This document shows, in pieces, positions 1 to 8,069 of a stretch of 42,083 nucleotides of DNA (position 1 is its first letter; each line of letters begins with the position of its first letter). The stretch covers positions 1 through 42,083 of the forward strand of contig JAIESQ010000017.1 in the NCBI GenBank assembly GCA_019745975.1. The letters are read 5' to 3'. Made by a program: the position numbers and the translations under genes. The notes under the pieces were generated by a model that was not told the origin of the DNA, did no database searches, and saw nothing but the letters and a program-made list of their open reading frames with translations. The DNA comes from Pirellulales bacterium (GTDB lineage: Bacteria > Planctomycetota > Planctomycetia > Pirellulales > JAEUIK01).

Positions 1-1
1 G

Positions 2-76
2 TACGACCACGCCCCCAACACCTTCGCCGCCCACACTACCCCGCTCCCCAATCAACTCATGAATAATCCGGGCTAG
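2..76 (+). CDS. C-terminal end of an unidentified protein (partial)
   Basis: An open frame enters from the left edge in frame 2 and ends at TAG 74-76, giving 24 residues rich in Asn, Pro, His and Thr. The composition is unlike a random shadow frame, but no family can be recognised from so short a piece. It could be the tail of a larger plus-strand gene lying mostly outside the window. Confidence 0.3.
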   Translation, partial: YDHAPNTFAAHTTPLPNQLMNNPG

Positions 77-102
77 AGACCCTGTCCGCCGATGGGACGC
101 AT

Positions 103-300
103 TTGACAGTCGTGGGAATTCGCGAGCTGTTGCAACACGACCGACTGAAGTACCTCATGGTTGGTGGCGTGCAAGTGACCGCCGAAGAAGCAATCGAATT
201 GGAGCCACATGCACCCGGAATCAGTCCGCACGACGGCGAGGAACTTTCGAAGTTCTTGGAATTGAAACGATCCGCCGAGACAGCGCCTGGACCGAACTAA
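103..300 (+). CDS. Possible small hypothetical protein, 65 aa
   Basis: A 65-residue frame begins at TTG 103 and ends at TAA 298-300. The protein is acidic in its second half (an EEAIELE stretch, then DGEEL) and has no membrane segment or signal peptide. Codon choice looks coding-like, with many GAA, GAG, GTG and GCC codons and few rare ones. There is no convincing Shine-Dalgarno site before the TTG, so it may be a remnant or a chance frame. It lies just after the partial frame ending at 76 and before a hairpin-bearing gap. No family is recognised. Confidence 0.3.
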   Translation: MTVVGIRELLQHDRLKYLMVGGVQVTAEEAIELEPHAPGISPHDGEELSKFLELKRSAETAPGPN

Positions 301-344
301 CGATGGCTGTTGAATGCGAGGATTGGCCCGCTAACAAAGAAAGC

Positions 345-364
345 CCAGCGGGTGCGACCGCTGG
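345..364. repeat. Hairpin, 7-bp perfect stem
   Basis: CCAGCGG (345-351) and CCGCTGG (358-364) pair perfectly across the loop GTGCGA. Flanking AAG and CTT can extend the stem with one bulge. It lies between the left-edge frames and the metzincin gene, which runs towards it from the right, so it could be a terminator-like or REP-like element. There is no strong T-run. Confidence 0.45.
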
Positions 365-492
365 ACTTGGTTTGATCGATTTGTTGCTTAGTGACCTCTT
401 CGCGTTCTTGGTGTTCTTCGTGGCAACACAATCCGATCGCAACACCGAGGAGACCCGGCCGAGCCTGCCACCCGAAACAGCCTCGCGCGAGC

Positions 493-519
493 TAGCGCGC
501 GGGATGAATCCCGCGGCTA
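493..519. repeat. REP-like palindrome
   Basis: GCGGGAT (499-505) and ATCCCGC (508-514) form a perfect stem over a 2-base loop, with an outer TAGC/GCTA pairing (493-496 with 516-519). It sits about 50 bp past the stop of the minus-strand metzincin gene, a usual place for REP elements or terminators. No T-run follows on either strand. Confidence 0.5.
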
Positions 520-569
520 ACAACGTTCACGTGCCGCGGCGAACATGCGCCGTGTCTCGCGAGCGCCCG

Positions 570-3203
570 CTACGGCCGGGCCAGTTCCAGCCGGGCGTCG
601 AGCACCTTGTGGATCCGGCTGGCCGTTTCGCGGTAGTGCGCCTTGGTGTAGGTGTCGAGGTTCGTGCTGGTTTCCAGCAGCTTCTTGATCCGACCCTCCA
701 GGTCTTCCAGCTCGACAAACGCCACTGTCTGGCAATCGTCGGGCGCGCCCGAGCTGCCCATCGCCAGATCGCTCAGCCAGCGGGTGTAAATCCGCTGCAG
801 GTTGCGGCGCAGGCTGCTCACGGCCGGCTTGCGCGGCGTGAATTCGCCCTGCGGCGGCGTGTCGACCTCGGCAAAAATGGCTTTGGTCAGCCGGTTCAAC
901 AGTTCGGCCGAGGTGAAGGCGTCCTGGTCGGCGGCCACCTTGATTTCCGAGTCGTGCAGCCGGGTCAAGGTCAGCGGCGAGAGCAACTGATACAGAATCC
1001 GCTCCTGCCACATGGCGATGATCTCGTGCGCCGCCGGGTCGAGGCGATACGGATCGCTCGTCCCCCAGTGGCTCCACCGTGACACCGCCAGGTGGTTGTA
1101 CAACTCGGGCGGGAACTGGAACGGCTTGTCGCTGAAGACGTTCGTCTCCAAGATCGCCAGCGACTCGCGCTGCTTGTCGGCAGGCACCACGACGAACGGC
1201 GCCCGGCCGTTCGGGTCTCCCTTGTGATCGCGGTTCACGTACAACCCGCCGACGTTGCGGGCCGCGTAGAACATCGCCTGACCGTAGTTCGACAACAGCA
1301 CGCCGAACATCTGGCGGGCCCGCTGGAAACCGTCTCCCTCTTTGACCGAACGTTCGACAACCTGCGGCCAAAGCGCGCCGATCAATTCGGCCCGCACGCG
1401 GGCGTACTCGGCGGGGTCTTTGCCCAGGTCGTAACGGTTCGACAAGGGATCGCTGTCGATGCCACGGGTGTCCTCATCCGTGGCGTAGGCCAGCTCAGGC
1501 GCGGCGCACTTGGCGGCGATCTTCTTCAGTTCGGCCACTTCGCCATCGGTGCCACCCCCCAGCGTCTTATAGCCGTACTCGATCGCCCACATGTCGTAGG
1601 GACCGATCGTCTGGGAGAAGTAGTCCCCCTGACGCCGCCCCTTGGGCATGATGTTGGCCGGGTTGTAGTCCATGACCGACGAGGTGAGCCCGGTGGCCTT
1701 GGTCTTATCGGCGTCGTTGAGCTCGTCGAGGGTATAGAGGACGCTCGACTTGAAGTTGTGCCGCAGGCCGAGCGTGTGCCCGACCTCGTGCATCGTGACC
1801 TCTTTGAGCCCCTGATCGACGAGCTTCTGCTCCATGGCCGGATTCGGCGCGGTGTTCAACAGCGTGAGCGCCGCCGAGCCCAAAGCCAGCTCGCGCGACA
1901 AGCCCATGTGCAGCTCGCACCGGCACTGGGCCGAGTGACGCAGGTGCTCGGGCAACTTGCGCTGCTGTTCCTGGTACGCCGGAATATCGAGCGGCCCACC
2001 GGTTTGCGCGGCGACCCCCTCGGGTGTGAACGTCTCGTACTGATACTTCCAGTAGCGGATGAAATCGGCGTCGAAGATGATGTCAGCGTCGAGAATCTGC
2101 CCCGTCGTGGGGTTCACGCGGCTGGGGCCCATGGCAAAGCCGGCGCTGGCCGTGATCCAGCGGAACGTGTTGTAGTTAATGTCTTCGGGATCCCAGGTGT
2201 CGTCGTCACGCTGCTGGATGACGTGAATTGCGTCGACGAAGCCGGCTTTCTCGAAGGCCTTGTTCCACTCGAGAATGCCGTCGTGGATCGGCTTGCGATA
2301 CTGGAACGGCACCGTCTTTTCGATGTAGAAGCGGATCGGCTCGCGCGGCGGCGAGAGCTCCGCCGAGGGATCGGCCTTCTGCAAATTCCAGCGATTGATG
2401 TAGCGGACAAACTCGTCGTCGTCCCCCTTCTTCGAATAGTCTTTGAGCACGGTGAGGAAATAGCCCACCCGGTCGTCGGCCATGCGCGGCTGGTAGCCGG
2501 TTTGCGGCAGCGCGCTGATCGAGTAGTGCACGCTGATCGACACGCCGCGGCTGTCGGGCACGGTGTCAAAATTGATGTTGCCGCCGCTGGCGTAGGTGGC
2601 CGACACTTGCAACTCGACGTTGTCTTTCAGCGCCTTGACGGCTTCCCACGTGCTCTTGTTCTGGGCGAAGAAGAAGCCGGGGAGCACGCTGCCGATCTGC
2701 GGCAGATCGCTCATGAACACGCTCGTCAGGTCGACGATATCACCCCCGTGCGGCCCCTTGGTCACAATCGGCAGGCTGAACAGCACGCTATCGGTGTAGG
2801 CCAGCTTGACGGCTCTTTCTTCGGGGCTGCCACTGGCGGCCTTGAAGCGGACGTTGCGCCGCACGATGTGAATCTTCTCGTCGACTTTGCGAAACTGCCA
2901 CAGCCAATCGTCGCCAAAGCCCCACGTCATGCCCCCCAGCAGCGGCCCCTCGCCGATGCCGCGGGCAATCGAAATCAGCACGATGTAGTCGCGGTTGAGC
3001 TGGCCGCCGCCGATCTCAGCGTAGAGGTTCTCCCCTTTCTGGTAGAGCGGGATGAGCCCGCCCTCGCCGATCGGTTTGGCGTCTTTGAGCGCCTCGGCGA
3101 ACGGCGGATACTTCTGCTCTTGAGCGGTCGCGGCGGCCGTCGCGCCCAGGGTCAGAGCGGCGGCCAGCAAAGCGAATGAACGACGCCAGAGTTGGCTACG
3201 CAT
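570..3203 (-). CDS. Secreted zinc-dependent metzincin protease (DUF5117/DUF4953 type)
   Basis: An 877-residue protein that probably hydrolyses peptides outside the cytoplasm. The start ATG at 3203 follows GAGG at a suitable distance and leads directly into a signal peptide (two Arg, an Ala/Leu-rich core, then an Ala-rich cleavage region near residue 28). A longer frame upstream of it looks non-coding. The metzincin signature HExxHxxGxxH is complete (HEVGHTLGLRH, residues about 472-482), and a Met-turn SVMDY follows near residue 510. The N-terminal half matches the DUF5117 beta-rich region and the catalytic part the DUF4953 family; these large proteases are common in Planctomycetes and Bacteroidetes. 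Their substrates are not known. It stands alone: the next gene upstream is divergent, about 315 bp away. Confidence 0.9.
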   Translation of the reverse strand: MRSQLWRRSFALLAAALTLGATAAATAQEQKYPPFAEALKDAKPIGEGGLIPLYQKGENLYAEIGGGQLNRDYIVLISIARGIGEGPLLGGMTWGFGDDWLWQFRKVDEKIHIVRRNVRFKAASGSPEERAVKLAYTDSVLFSLPIVTKGPHGGDIVDLTSVFMSDLPQIGSVLPGFFFAQNKSTWEAVKALKDNVELQVSATYASGGNINFDTVPDSRGVSISVHYSISALPQTGYQPRMADDRVGYFLTVLKDYSKKGDDDEFVRYINRWNLQKADPSAELSPPREPIRFYIEKTVPFQYRKPIHDGILEWNKAFEKAGFVDAIHVIQQRDDDTWDPEDINYNTFRWITASAGFAMGPSRVNPTTGQILDADIIFDADFIRYWKYQYETFTPEGVAAQTGGPLDIPAYQEQQRKLPEHLRHSAQCRCELHMGLSRELALGSAALTLLNTAPNPAMEQKLVDQGLKEVTMHEVGHTLGLRHNFKSSVLYTLDELNDADKTKATGLTSSVMDYNPANIMPKGRRQGDYFSQTIGPYDMWAIEYGYKTLGGGTDGEVAELKKIAAKCAAPELAYATDEDTRGIDSDPLSNRYDLGKDPAEYARVRAELIGALWPQVVERSVKEGDGFQRARQMFGVLLSNYGQAMFYAARNVGGLYVNRDHKGDPNGRAPFVVVPADKQRESLAILETNVFSDKPFQFPPELYNHLAVSRWSHWGTSDPYRLDPAAHEIIAMWQERILYQLLSPLTLTRLHDSEIKVAADQDAFTSAELLNRLTKAIFAEVDTPPQGEFTPRKPAVSSLRRNLQRIYTRWLSDLAMGSSGAPDDCQTVAFVELEDLEGRIKKLLETSTNLDTYTKAHYRETASRIHKVLDARLELARP

Positions 3204-3520
3204 GTCGATTGCCTCGAAGGGAAGATGGTGTTGTGCGGCGAGACCAGCCGGCGTTCCCTCGCCCAGCGGACGGTCGAACAATGACGCGCTTTCGGGCGCG
3301 GCGATCCTGCCCCACCCCAGGTGGTGATTCAAGCTTGCGGTACCAGACTTTCAAGTATAAGGCGACTTCTGGCCGCAAGCAGCGCCCGGCCGGAATTGTC
3401 GGCCCCAGCGGCGCCCGCGTTCCCAGCGCCCCAGACGTTAGAATTGGTTCGTCGGACTCGAATGGAACTCTTCCCGGTGTCTAGCTCCCCTCTTTCCTTG
3501 TGCGTGGGAGAAGGGTCGAG
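3204..3520. other. Divergent intergenic region
   Basis: This 317-bp stretch separates the minus-strand metzincin from the plus-strand kinase and must hold both promoters. A TATAAG hexamer at 3356-3361 could serve as a -10 box for the plus-strand gene, with TTGCGG at 3335-3340 upstream at a short 15-bp spacing. No RNA gene or repeat was seen. Confidence 0.4.
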
Positions 3521-4696
3521 GTGAGGGGAAAGGTGGTTGATTCGAATTCACAGATCATCGCTGTGCTGCGGCATTACCCTTCCGACTGTGCACCCGGTGC
3601 GTGGACGAAGGCCGCGTCCGGTTTCAGCGGGGCTGAGGTCTACCGACTCGAAACCCCTCGCGGCCCGTTGGCCCTGCGCCGCTGGCCCGCGGAGCACCCG
3701 TCACCCGAGCGGCTGACGTGGATTCACTCTGTCCTTACGCACGCGGTGGCCAACGGGTTTGACCGCTTGCCACTGCCGATCCGTGCCGTTGATGGCGTCA
3801 GCTTTGTCTCGAGCGGCGGCCGTTTGTGGGAGCTCGCCCCCTGGCTCCCCGGCGAGGCGGGTTTTCGCGCGCGATCAAGTCCTGCGAAGCTGACCGCCGC
3901 CATGCAGACCCTGGCCGAGCTGCACCGGGTGATGGCCAGCTTCCAACCGAATCCGCGGCCGGTAGGAACCTCGCCCGGCCTGGCTTCCCGGCTCGAACAG
4001 TTGCGCGGATTGCTCGCTGGCGGCGCGACCGCGATCGGCATGTACAGCGCCGCACATCTCACTAGCCCGAAGCGCAGCGAGGGGGTGCCCGCGTCGCCGC
4101 GTGATGACCGCGCCAGCCGCGTCGCGACGAACGATCCCGAGCACCAAGCGCCACGAACCCTTGCTGCGCTGTGGGCTAGTGTTACGCCTCCTGACGAATT
4201 GGTGGGCGAGGGTGCCGGCCTGTCCAGCAATGCCTTGCACGACGCCGCCAACGAAATCCTGAGTCATTTCGCGAGACGCGCTCCCGAGCTCGAACGTCGA
4301 CTAACTGCCGCCGCGAAGATTCGCGTCCCGTTGCAGCCAGCGCTCCGCGACATCCACGGCGAACACGTCTTGTTCGTCGGCGACCAGGTGACCGGCATTA
4401 TCGACTATGGCGCGATGCGATTCGAAACCGTGGCCGGCGACATCGCCCGACTGCTCGGTAGTCTGGCGCCGAACGACCAATCGAGCTGGCAAGCGGGGTT
4501 CGCGGCATACGAAACGGTCCGGCCACTATCTACCACCGAGCGCGAACTGGTCGGAGTGTTCGATTCGAGCGGCGTGCTCTTGGGGGCGATGAACTGGCTC
4601 AACTGGCTATTTGTCGAACAGCGTAAGTTCGCCAACCTCGCTCGGGTGCAAATGCGCATAACCGAGCTGCTCACCCGCTTGCGCGCCTCGGCATAA
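3521..4696 (+). CDS. APH-fold phosphotransferase-like protein with an in-frame palindromic insert
   Basis: A 391-residue cytoplasmic protein of the aminoglycoside phosphotransferase / choline kinase fold. GTG 3521 is preferred because GGGAG and AAGGG lie just upstream; GTG 3500 and GTG 3533 are alternatives. The N-lobe is recognisable from the FSGAEVYRLET nucleotide-binding region and the LALRRWP strand that should hold the ATP-binding Lys, here apparently Arg. The catalytic loop reads LRDIHGEHVLF, keeping the Asp but with His where the Brenner motif usually has Asn. The metal-binding Asp is in GIIDYGAM. About 40 residues in the middle (containing SPKRSEG and ending LAALWASV) are encoded by a palindromic repeat and are probably not part of the ancestral fold. 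Its substrate is unknown; such lone planctomycete proteins are not known resistance enzymes. Confidence 0.75.
   Translation: MRGKVVDSNSQIIAVLRHYPSDCAPGAWTKAASGFSGAEVYRLETPRGPLALRRWPAEHPSPERLTWIHSVLTHAVANGFDRLPLPIRAVDGVSFVSSGGRLWELAPWLPGEAGFRARSSPAKLTAAMQTLAELHRVMASFQPNPRPVGTSPGLASRLEQLRGLLAGGATAIGMYSAAHLTSPKRSEGVPASPRDDRASRVATNDPEHQAPRTLAALWASVTPPDELVGEGAGLSSNALHDAANEILSHFARRAPELERRLTAAAKIRVPLQPALRDIHGEHVLFVGDQVTGIIDYGAMRFETVAGDIARLLGSLAPNDQSSWQAGFAAYETVRPLSTTERELVGVFDSSGVLLGAMNWLNWLFVEQRKFANLARVQMRITELLTRLRASA
4060..4181. repeat. Palindromic element inserted in frame in a coding gene
   Basis: The ends form an inverted repeat: 4060-4083 pairs with 4158-4181 with 3 mismatches in 24 positions (core CTAGCCC...GCGCAGCGAGGG). 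The core element 4061-4180 is 120 bp, exactly 40 codons, and is open in the kinase frame. Inside is a direct repeat of CCGCGTCGC (about 4089 and 4117). Removing it would shorten the kinase to a more usual length. The terminal sequence resembles dispersed repeats in planctomycete genomes; that is recollection, not a search. Confidence 0.7.
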
Positions 4697-4749
4697 GCCT
4701 CGCCGGAAGGTGCTCGCGCGCGACCGGCTCGTCGCAAATAGGGGCTCGG

Positions 4750-5823
4750 CTACTTGATCGTGTGCCCTAGGATTGCGCTCTCCGCGAAGATTGCGTGATT
4801 CACCACCTGGCGGTCTTCCGACGTGTAGACGACGTGGATCTTGCCGTCGCGCGTCTGGATCGCCACAGGATAAGCAGCCGTGTCCCCCGGCTTGTTGACG
4901 ATATTGCGGCGGTGCGGATAGGTCTTGTCGTTGTCGGTCGAAATGGCCACGGTCAGCGGCATGCGGTCGCCGACGTTGGTGTCGTTGTAGACCAGCAGCA
5001 AATGGCCGTTTTGCAGCTTGATGAAGTCCACGGCGGAATTCGGGTTGGGGAATTGCGATTTTTCACCCTTGGTCCAGGTGTGGCCGCCGTCGTGCGACTC
5101 GCTACGAATGACAAAGCGATTCGGGTTCGACTCAAAGTCGCCGCCGGGGCGGCAGTAGGCGACGAGAAAGTTGTCGCTGATTTGCGCGGGGGCCGGTTGC
5201 AGATTGCCCTGGGGCGAGAAAATCCGCTGTGACTCGGTCCACTCCTTGGTTTCGTGGTTGTAGCGGAAAAAGAAACTGCACGTATCGGCGGCGGTCTTCT
5301 CCCGGTCTTCGCCGGTCTCGTGATACACGGGCAAGAGGTAATCGCCGTCGCCGAGCACAATCGGCCGACCGCGAACCATTGATCCCTGGTCAAAGGCCAG
5401 AACGTCGGAGTCGCTCCAAGTCTGGGCGCGATCGGTAGAGAGCTTGTACTTGATGCGCGAGCTCGACCAGGTCGGCCCGTAGTTCGTGACGTAGAACAGC
5501 CAGACGACCGCATCAGGAGCCTGCCAGATGGCGGCGTTGCCTTCCGAGCGGTTCGGCGTGTCGGCGATGATCGCCGGCCGCGACCACTGGCTCGTGCCCT
5601 TAGCGAGGCGAGAGCCGTACACCGCCGTGTCGCTGGCATACTCGCCGGCGCCGCCGTAATAGACGACGTATAGATCGCCGTTATCCAGCTCGGTGATCGA
5701 GGGGGGATGTTTGTACTTGCCGGGGACTTCCGGGCCGAACAAACGCTCGATCACAATGTCGTCCGCGGCGCGAACCGACGCCAATGGGGCTAGGCCAAGT
5801 AGGATTACAATCAGGTTTCTCAT
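4750..5823 (-). CDS. Secreted sialidase-like (BNR repeat) protein
   Basis: A 357-residue exported protein with a six-bladed propeller of the exo-sialidase type (BNR repeat-like, GH33-related). ATG 5823 leads directly into a signal peptide (MRNLIVILLGLAPLASVRA, cleavage after about residue 19). Asp-box motifs of the S-x-D-x-G-x-x-W kind are visible: SHDGGHTW is exact, while STDRAQTW and STDNDKTY are looser copies. A MVRGRP segment and several LPV/LLLVY strands fit the propeller. Planctomycetes carry many such proteins, and most have no tested sialidase activity, so the glycan substrate is open. AGGA lies about 10-12 bases before the start. The divergence from the family is moderate and no arginine triad could be assigned by eye. 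Confidence 0.8.
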   Translation of the reverse strand: MRNLIVILLGLAPLASVRAADDIVIERLFGPEVPGKYKHPPSITELDNGDLYVVYYGGAGEYASDTAVYGSRLAKGTSQWSRPAIIADTPNRSEGNAAIWQAPDAVVWLFYVTNYGPTWSSSRIKYKLSTDRAQTWSDSDVLAFDQGSMVRGRPIVLGDGDYLLPVYHETGEDREKTAADTCSFFFRYNHETKEWTESQRIFSPQGNLQPAPAQISDNFLVAYCRPGGDFESNPNRFVIRSESHDGGHTWTKGEKSQFPNPNSAVDFIKLQNGHLLLVYNDTNVGDRMPLTVAISTDNDKTYPHRRNIVNKPGDTAAYPVAIQTRDGKIHVVYTSEDRQVVNHAIFAESAILGHTIK

Positions 5824-5898
5824 CGCGGCGCGGATCCTGTAAGTACCAAAAACAGCCCGCTCGCAATTGTAGGGAGCGAGACCGGAGGACGCGACAGC

Positions 5899-7551
5899 CT
5901 ACTTCACCGCCTGCTTTTGATAGAGGGGCATGTGGCGGTAGTAGACCTCGAGCGTCAGTAGGGCTAGCGACGTCATGTAGAGCCGGCCCCCCGAATCGGC
6001 GAACGGCCCGACCGGGTCCCAGCTACCGGCTTCGTGCCCCGAGCCCGACTGCATTTCGACGAGCGTGTCGCGCATGTGAGAGTTCCACAGTTCCCAGGGT
6101 TCGCCACCGAAGTGGTGTAGCACCTGGGTGCCGTAGTACCAGTAGTAGATGTCCGGGCTATCGCGTCGCGGCAGGTTTTCCAACAAGTACTCAACGCCAC
6201 CGGTCAAACCTGGGTTGTTCCGCGGCCAGCCGAGGTATTGCCGGCAGAGCAGCCCCTCGGCGGTCATGGTGCGCGTGGCTGGACCGCCCGGCGTGTAGGT
6301 GTAGAGCGCTGGCGCCGGGTAAACCTGCGTGCGGTCGAGAAAGCGGCCCGCGCCGGCCAGCACGCGATCCGCGACGCGCAGGTAGGCCAACTGTCCGCTG
6401 CGCAAGGCCATCACTTGCCAGCCGACGACGCTGGTATCGCCGGGCTGACGCGGCTGGTAGCGCCAACCTCCTTGCTGATGCTGCGCGTTGGCGATGTAGT
6501 CCAACGCCCGCTGTGCCGGATCGGCGAGCGACTTGTCCTTGGTCAGCGCGAATGCCTCACACAGCGCGATCGTCGCCAGAGCGTGAGCGTACATCTGGCC
6601 GATCCCGACTCCGCGCAGGTCGCCGCTTTCTGCCTGATGCTGTTTGAGCCACAGCAGGCCCGAGGCGACGACCGTAGCGTATGGGCCTGACGTGTGCGTT
6701 TGGCCGGCCGCCAGAAACGGCAACAGCGCTAGCGCGGTGCCGCCAGTATCGCACGGACCACCGTGTCCATCGCAGCGACCGCGACAGAGTTGGGCGTCGT
6801 GAAACTTGTCGAGCCGCCACGAACCGTCGTCGAGTTGATGATCGGCCAGCCAGCGCAGACCGGCGGCCACCGCAGCTTCGCTGATCGAACTGCCGCCGCC
6901 CGACGCGACCAACTCCGCCCGTGAGCGCTGCGAGCGGCCGGCGAAGATACTCCCCGCGCCGATCGGCAGCTCGATCTCTGGCGCGGCCAACGAATCGGCC
7001 GGGCCGCCAACAGCGAGCGTGGGCACGGGGTCTTGCGGAGAGAACGGATCGTCCTCTTGCAAATGCTCAACCTGCATGTCACCTGCCGGCTCGGGCGGCT
7101 CGATCGCCAGCGGCGCTTGTAGATCGGCCAGCATCGTGTCGTCGTCGGCACTGCCTGTTGAGACGACCAGTGTCACAGGCGGACCATCGTCGTCGAGCGA
7201 CATCAGCCACAGCCCTAGCAAGATCACTGCGAGCATATGAATGACCGTGCTCGACAGCGAACCTAACAGGTAGTCGTAACGGCGACGCCAGGAGAGCAGA
7301 GCGCTTGGCAGGTCGGCGACGATGGGCGCGTTGAGCGGCTCGTCTGCCGTCGGGGCTGGTGAAGGCTCGGCAACGACCGACGCTTGGGTCCGCAATGTCT
7401 CACTTCGTGGGCCGACAGGCGGTGCGGCGGCCAGCGGTTTCGGCGGGCGGCGGCTGCGGCGCGACGGTGGAGTCCACAATTCGCCGGCCGCCAGGCTTTC
7501 TACCGTGGCGTCGAGCGACGGCGAATCGAACGAAGAGCTGCCGGTGGACAT
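5899..7551 (-). CDS. Membrane-anchored squalene-cyclase-like alpha/alpha-toroid protein
   Basis: A 550-residue protein from ATG 7551; TTG 7581 upstream in frame is possible but neither start has a clear Shine-Dalgarno site. About 110 residues rich in Pro, Ser and Arg are followed by one transmembrane helix (core MLAVILLGLWLM, near residue 130), an acidic linker, and an exported domain of repeats typical of prenyltransferase / squalene-hopene cyclase proteins: AAGLRWLADHQLDDGSW, ASGLLWLKQHQ, ALDYIANAQHQQGGWRY and ALLTLEVYYRHMPLY. The DxDD catalytic acid motif of squalene-hopene cyclase was not seen, so cyclase activity is doubtful. Such anchored toroids are frequent in Planctomycetes and of unknown function. 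Two Cys-rich spots (CRGRCDGHGGPC) may bind metal or form disulfides. Confidence 0.75.
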   Translation of the reverse strand: MSTGSSSFDSPSLDATVESLAAGELWTPPSRRSRRPPKPLAAAPPVGPRSETLRTQASVVAEPSPAPTADEPLNAPIVADLPSALLSWRRRYDYLLGSLSSTVIHMLAVILLGLWLMSLDDDGPPVTLVVSTGSADDDTMLADLQAPLAIEPPEPAGDMQVEHLQEDDPFSPQDPVPTLAVGGPADSLAAPEIELPIGAGSIFAGRSQRSRAELVASGGGSSISEAAVAAGLRWLADHQLDDGSWRLDKFHDAQLCRGRCDGHGGPCDTGGTALALLPFLAAGQTHTSGPYATVVASGLLWLKQHQAESGDLRGVGIGQMYAHALATIALCEAFALTKDKSLADPAQRALDYIANAQHQQGGWRYQPRQPGDTSVVGWQVMALRSGQLAYLRVADRVLAGAGRFLDRTQVYPAPALYTYTPGGPATRTMTAEGLLCRQYLGWPRNNPGLTGGVEYLLENLPRRDSPDIYYWYYGTQVLHHFGGEPWELWNSHMRDTLVEMQSGSGHEAGSWDPVGPFADSGGRLYMTSLALLTLEVYYRHMPLYQKQAVK

Positions 7552-8069
7552 CGAGCGCCACCACAGACAAAGGGACGCCAAACTGATTGGTAAGGCGAAA
7601 TAGTTCCGGTACCCGGGCCAGCGCCGCGGGCCTCCTCATCGTACCGCTTTCGGCCGACAGTGACCAACGAATTTCGCGATCAAAATGCCTAGCCTTAGGC
7701 AAGCGAATGCATCGAGTCGCATGGCACGCTGGATGCCGTGTTACGGCGACACGATTTGACAAGCGGCCAGGCGAGCGTCATTCTAAAGGCCTCTTGATTT
7801 CCGGATTCGAAGGGGTCGCTCGTGTAAGCGCGCCAACGACAGGCTTCTGGTTCGCACGGTGGAACTGCCGGCGGACCGGTTCTCATCGCGGCCTGATCCC
7901 TTTTCCGAGATCGATCCCACTTGGCTTGCCAGCGCAACGGCGCGACAGGTCGATCGATCCTGCTGGGCTGCATCAGTTCGAGATCCACGAGACTCGGACT
8001 GCCGCGATTTGTGTAGCTTGCTTTGGCCTCGCTTGCCCGCGTAGCGCAACTCACGGGAGGGAATTGCCA
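7552..8069. other. Divergent intergenic region with no evident gene
   Basis: This 518-bp gap lies between the minus-strand toroid gene and the plus-strand PEP-CTERM gene. A TTGACA at 7756-7761 points towards the PEP-CTERM gene but has only a weak -10 candidate (around TTCTAA, 7781-7786). Frames across the gap are open but lack coding character. No RNA gene or clear repeat was found. Confidence 0.4.

Noticed and set aside
1092-3179. A 695-codon open frame on the plus strand opposite the metzincin gene
   Set aside because: It is antisense to a gene with a complete metzincin motif and signal peptide. Its product is Arg/Val-rich with no family pattern; GC-rich codon bias leaves such shadows open.
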